Source: Bacillota bacterium
GTDB taxonomy: Bacteria; Bacillota_G; Limnochordia; DTU010
Direction: 5' to 3'
Length of the DNA: 16,360 nucleotides
Assembly (NCBI GenBank): GCA_012799255.1
Contig: JAAZLQ010000283.1
Location: forward strand, 1-16,360
Below are positions 14,662-16,360 of the stretch, piece by piece (the stretch's first letter is position 1; every line of letters begins with the position of its first letter). The notes below the pieces were generated by a model. It saw nothing but the letters and a program-made list of their open reading frames with translations. It made no database searches and was not told the DNA's origin. Made by a program: the position numbers and the translations under genes.

Positions 14662-15471
14662 ATGTTACGTTATAATCATCGTATCCTTGAACGCAAGTGG
14701 CGCATCATCTATCGAGAGCACCACAACTCCCTAGAAAATCCCAAACGAGCTTGCGCGTTTTTGATCCCGAAAGAACAAGTGAATCTGGAAAATGCAAGGT
14801 TATTAGTACTCACAGATGTTTTCGCGGCCTCGTTTTGGAAAGACAATTACCGTGTTATTCTGATGGACGGTAATTATAGTTGTCGTGGTGATTTAGAGCG
14901 GTTGGGCGTTTTTGCCACTACTGTTTCACCGCAGGACAATGTCCATTTTGATTTCGCAGTGGTATCGCGTGATTTTCGTCAGCACCTCCAACACCAATCT
15001 GAGGCAGAAGTGTTTTCTTGCGGTCGTTTCTTGCAGGGTATGGGGGTTGAAGAGCTTGTGCCTGACTTTGGCGGTGATGCTCTGAGGGTTTACTTCTTGT
15101 TTATGGGACCTCCTGAACGTGATTATACCTTCGATTGGCAGGCATTGGTAGGTGCATATCGTTTTGTAGAGAAGGTATGGCGATTAGGTCAGGAGTTTAA
15201 TGGAGAGACACCACCCGAACAAGGAACAATGGAACGTCTTTCCGATTTAACTAACGTGGTTAGAAACCGGCTACTGAGCAAAAACCCCCACACGGCATTA
15301 GCAGCCATCATGGGGTTTTTGAAAGACAAGAAATCGCTTAACATTTGGGAACTCACAGCCCTGGTAGATATATTGCGCCCGTTCACACCATTTCTTAGTG
15401 CAGAACTAGCGGATCTTGTGGCGACGATCAAGGATGATAATGGCAGGGAGTGTGACCAGACAGATTCCTAG
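14662..15471 (+). CDS. Leucyl-tRNA synthetase-derived pseudoenzyme (class I aaRS homologue lacking CP1 and signature motifs)
   Basis: The 269-residue protein aligns by eye with the two ends of LeuRS. Residues 5-23 match the LeuRS start (ILERKWRIIYREH beside EKKWQ.YW). Residues 40-70 fit the first half of the Rossmann fold, with ENAR (43-46) where LeuRS has its HIGH-type HVGH. Residues 116-178 fit the KMSKS loop and what follows: FSCGR (118-122) stands at KMSKS, then DFGGDALRVYFLFMGPPE and GAYRFVEKVWRL match LeuRS closely. Residues 195-256 resemble a shortened anticodon-binding helix bundle ending LRPFTPFLSAEL. The roughly 400-residue editing and zinc region is absent, so leucylation is very unlikely. 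The frame is intact, ATG 14662 has a GAGGG site overlapping the yunB stop, and the 3' end overlaps the next, convergent gene by 66 bases. Function unknown; a regulatory or RNA-binding role in sporulation is only inference from yunB. Confidence 0.78.
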   Translation: MLRYNHRILERKWRIIYREHHNSLENPKRACAFLIPKEQVNLENARLLVLTDVFAASFWKDNYRVILMDGNYSCRGDLERLGVFATTVSPQDNVHFDFAVVSRDFRQHLQHQSEAEVFSCGRFLQGMGVEELVPDFGGDALRVYFLFMGPPERDYTFDWQALVGAYRFVEKVWRLGQEFNGETPPEQGTMERLSDLTNVVRNRLLSKNPHTALAAIMGFLKDKKSLNIWELTALVDILRPFTPFLSAELADLVATIKDDNGRECDQTDS

Positions 15472-16140
15472 GGCAATGATTTGGCTTAACACGAAGGGAC
15501 CGTAAAGTTCACTGTGCTGACGGATAAAGTCAAGGAAGAAGCGCACGAATGAGTGGGCGAATAGTACCCGAAAAAAGGCATATCCCGGGTATTTCGGATC
15601 TTTTGCCCACCGCCAAGCAAAGGGCAGGATTACGATTGACGTTAGCACTTCATAGAGCTGACTTGGGTGAACTGGACCAAGGCTGGTAGGGAACTCCACG
15701 CCCCAAGGAAGATTAGTGGGAGGCCCATATAGCTCGCCGCTAAGGAAGTTTCCTAAACGGATGAAGATATGTCCCACTGGCAGGATTGGTGCAGTTAAAT
15801 CAGCAATTTGCCAATAGTTTAGTCGATGTTTACGTACGTAGAAATAACCTACAACCATAACCGTAAAAATCGCGCCCTGGGAGGCCATACCGCCTCGGGA
15901 GAAAATTTCTAGTGGATTTTCAAGAAAGTAGCGCCAATACGGCAAAATAGCCCCCAATCTGCTCCCTATTAAGCCAGAAAATGCCCCCAAATAAAACAGA
16001 TTTTCAATTAACCGTAGATCAAGCCTATGTAGCTTGGCAAGATAACTTACGATCCAGAATGCTGAAAGAAAAGTCAGGGCCATTAATATTCCATACCAAT
16101 AAATATCTAAAGAACCAATACTAAATGCTATGGGAGCCAT
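15406..16140 (-). CDS. Lgt-like prolipoprotein diacylglyceryl transferase family protein
   Basis: Lgt transfers diacylglycerol from phosphatidylglycerol to the lipobox cysteine of prelipoproteins in the membrane. This 244-residue protein has the family fold: IYWYG near residue 13, about seven hydrophobic segments, GGMASQGAIF (83-92), RLGNFLSGELYG (128-139), HPSQLYE (158-164) and VRFFLDFIRQ (199-208). By hand alignment to E. coli Lgt, R143, N146, E151 and R239 are kept. H103 becomes Q88, N149 becomes S134 and E243 becomes D204. It may be a true Lgt with variant residues or a paralogue with another substrate. ATG 16140 is preceded by GAGGTGAT and gives the usual N-terminus; the longer frame to 16155 uses TTG. 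The stop lies inside the 3' end of the convergent LeuRS-like gene. It is divergent from murG. Confidence 0.85.
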   Translation of the reverse strand: MAPIAFSIGSLDIYWYGILMALTFLSAFWIVSYLAKLHRLDLRLIENLFYLGAFSGLIGSRLGAILPYWRYFLENPLEIFSRGGMASQGAIFTVMVVGYFYVRKHRLNYWQIADLTAPILPVGHIFIRLGNFLSGELYGPPTNLPWGVEFPTSLGPVHPSQLYEVLTSIVILPFAWRWAKDPKYPGYAFFRVLFAHSFVRFFLDFIRQHSELYGPFVLSQIIALGICLVTLPAIIILDRRHKIR

Positions 16141-16225
16141 CAAATCACCTCGCAAGCAATAAAAGACAATAGGGTTCTATTCCACTTTGAGAGATAAATA
16201 CCTGCTCCCGATAGGAGGATTGTTT

Positions 16226-16360
16226 ATGAAGAGGATTGTTTTAACAGGCGGCGGAACTGCAGGTCACGTCACACCCCACTTCGCCCTGGTCCCCCATTTG
16301 CACAATAAGGGATACGAGATTCATTATATTGGAACACATGATGGGATTGAGCGCGAGTTA
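16226..16360 (+). CDS. murG: MurG N-acetylglucosaminyltransferase, 5' part
   Basis: MurG adds N-acetylglucosamine to undecaprenyl-diphospho-muramoyl-pentapeptide (lipid I) to make lipid II at the inner face of the membrane. Only the first 45 residues are in the window. They contain the diagnostic glycine-rich start [20 protein letters not shown], followed by [17 protein letters not shown], which fits the clostridial-type MurG N-terminal domain. AGGAGG (16213-16218) lies seven bases before ATG 16226. The 85-base gap to the divergent Lgt-like gene holds no promoter I can define with confidence. The gene is cut by the window end, not truncated as far as can be seen. Confidence 0.93.
   Translation, partial: MKRIVLTGGGTAGHVTPHFALVPHLHNKGYEIHYIGTHDGIEREL

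Noticed and set aside
14662..15471. LeuRS-like gene as a fragment of a broken full-length leuS
   Set aside because: The missing CP1 region is removed cleanly with N- and C-terminal parts joined in one frame, and start signals are intact; no leuS remnants appear on either side.

Overview
The window reads as chromosomal DNA from an endospore-forming member of the Bacillota, most likely a Clostridia-type lineage. The basis is the conserved order rplT - SpoU methyltransferase - T-box - pheS - pheT - zapA - cvpA - ... - U32 protein - mutS2, a phenylalanine T-box leader, a yunB sporulation gene, a YqzL-type small protein, AGGAGG-type ribosome binding sites and frequent GTG starts. I cannot name a genus. 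No transposons, prophage genes, CRISPR arrays, tRNAs or rRNAs are visible.

Layout. Bases 1-1143 hold the 3' end of rplT, its terminator, and a SpoU/TrmH-type RNA methyltransferase (YsgA-like). A strong extended -10 promoter sits in the last codons of the methyltransferase gene. It opens a transcript that first carries a 36-codon YqzL-like ORF (1180-1290) and then a Phe-specific T-box riboswitch (about 1300-1553) controlling pheS-pheT. Downstream on the same strand follow zapA (division), cvpA (membrane protein), an exported cell-wall amidase, a duplicated U32/DUF3656 RNA-hydroxylation-type protein, mutS2 (rqcU) and a type I signal peptidase, ending at a perfect palindromic bidirectional terminator at about 11798-11824.

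From there a class A penicillin-binding protein runs on the minus strand (11826-13847). It is divergent from a two-gene unit, yunB plus a 269-residue protein that looks like a leucyl-tRNA synthetase stripped of its editing domain and both catalytic signature motifs. That gene ends by overlapping, tail to tail, an Lgt-like lipoprotein diacylglyceryl transferase gene on the minus strand. A clostridial-type murG starts at 16226 and is cut by the window end.

Themes: translation (L20, RNA methylation, PheRS, U32, MutS2) in the first two thirds and envelope, division and sporulation (ZapA, amidase, signal peptidase, PBP, YunB, Lgt-like, MurG) from the middle onwards. The most unusual item is the LeuRS-derived pseudoenzyme coupled to yunB. 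Next are the YqzL-like ORF embedded in the T-box leader and the Lgt-like protein with altered active-site residues.
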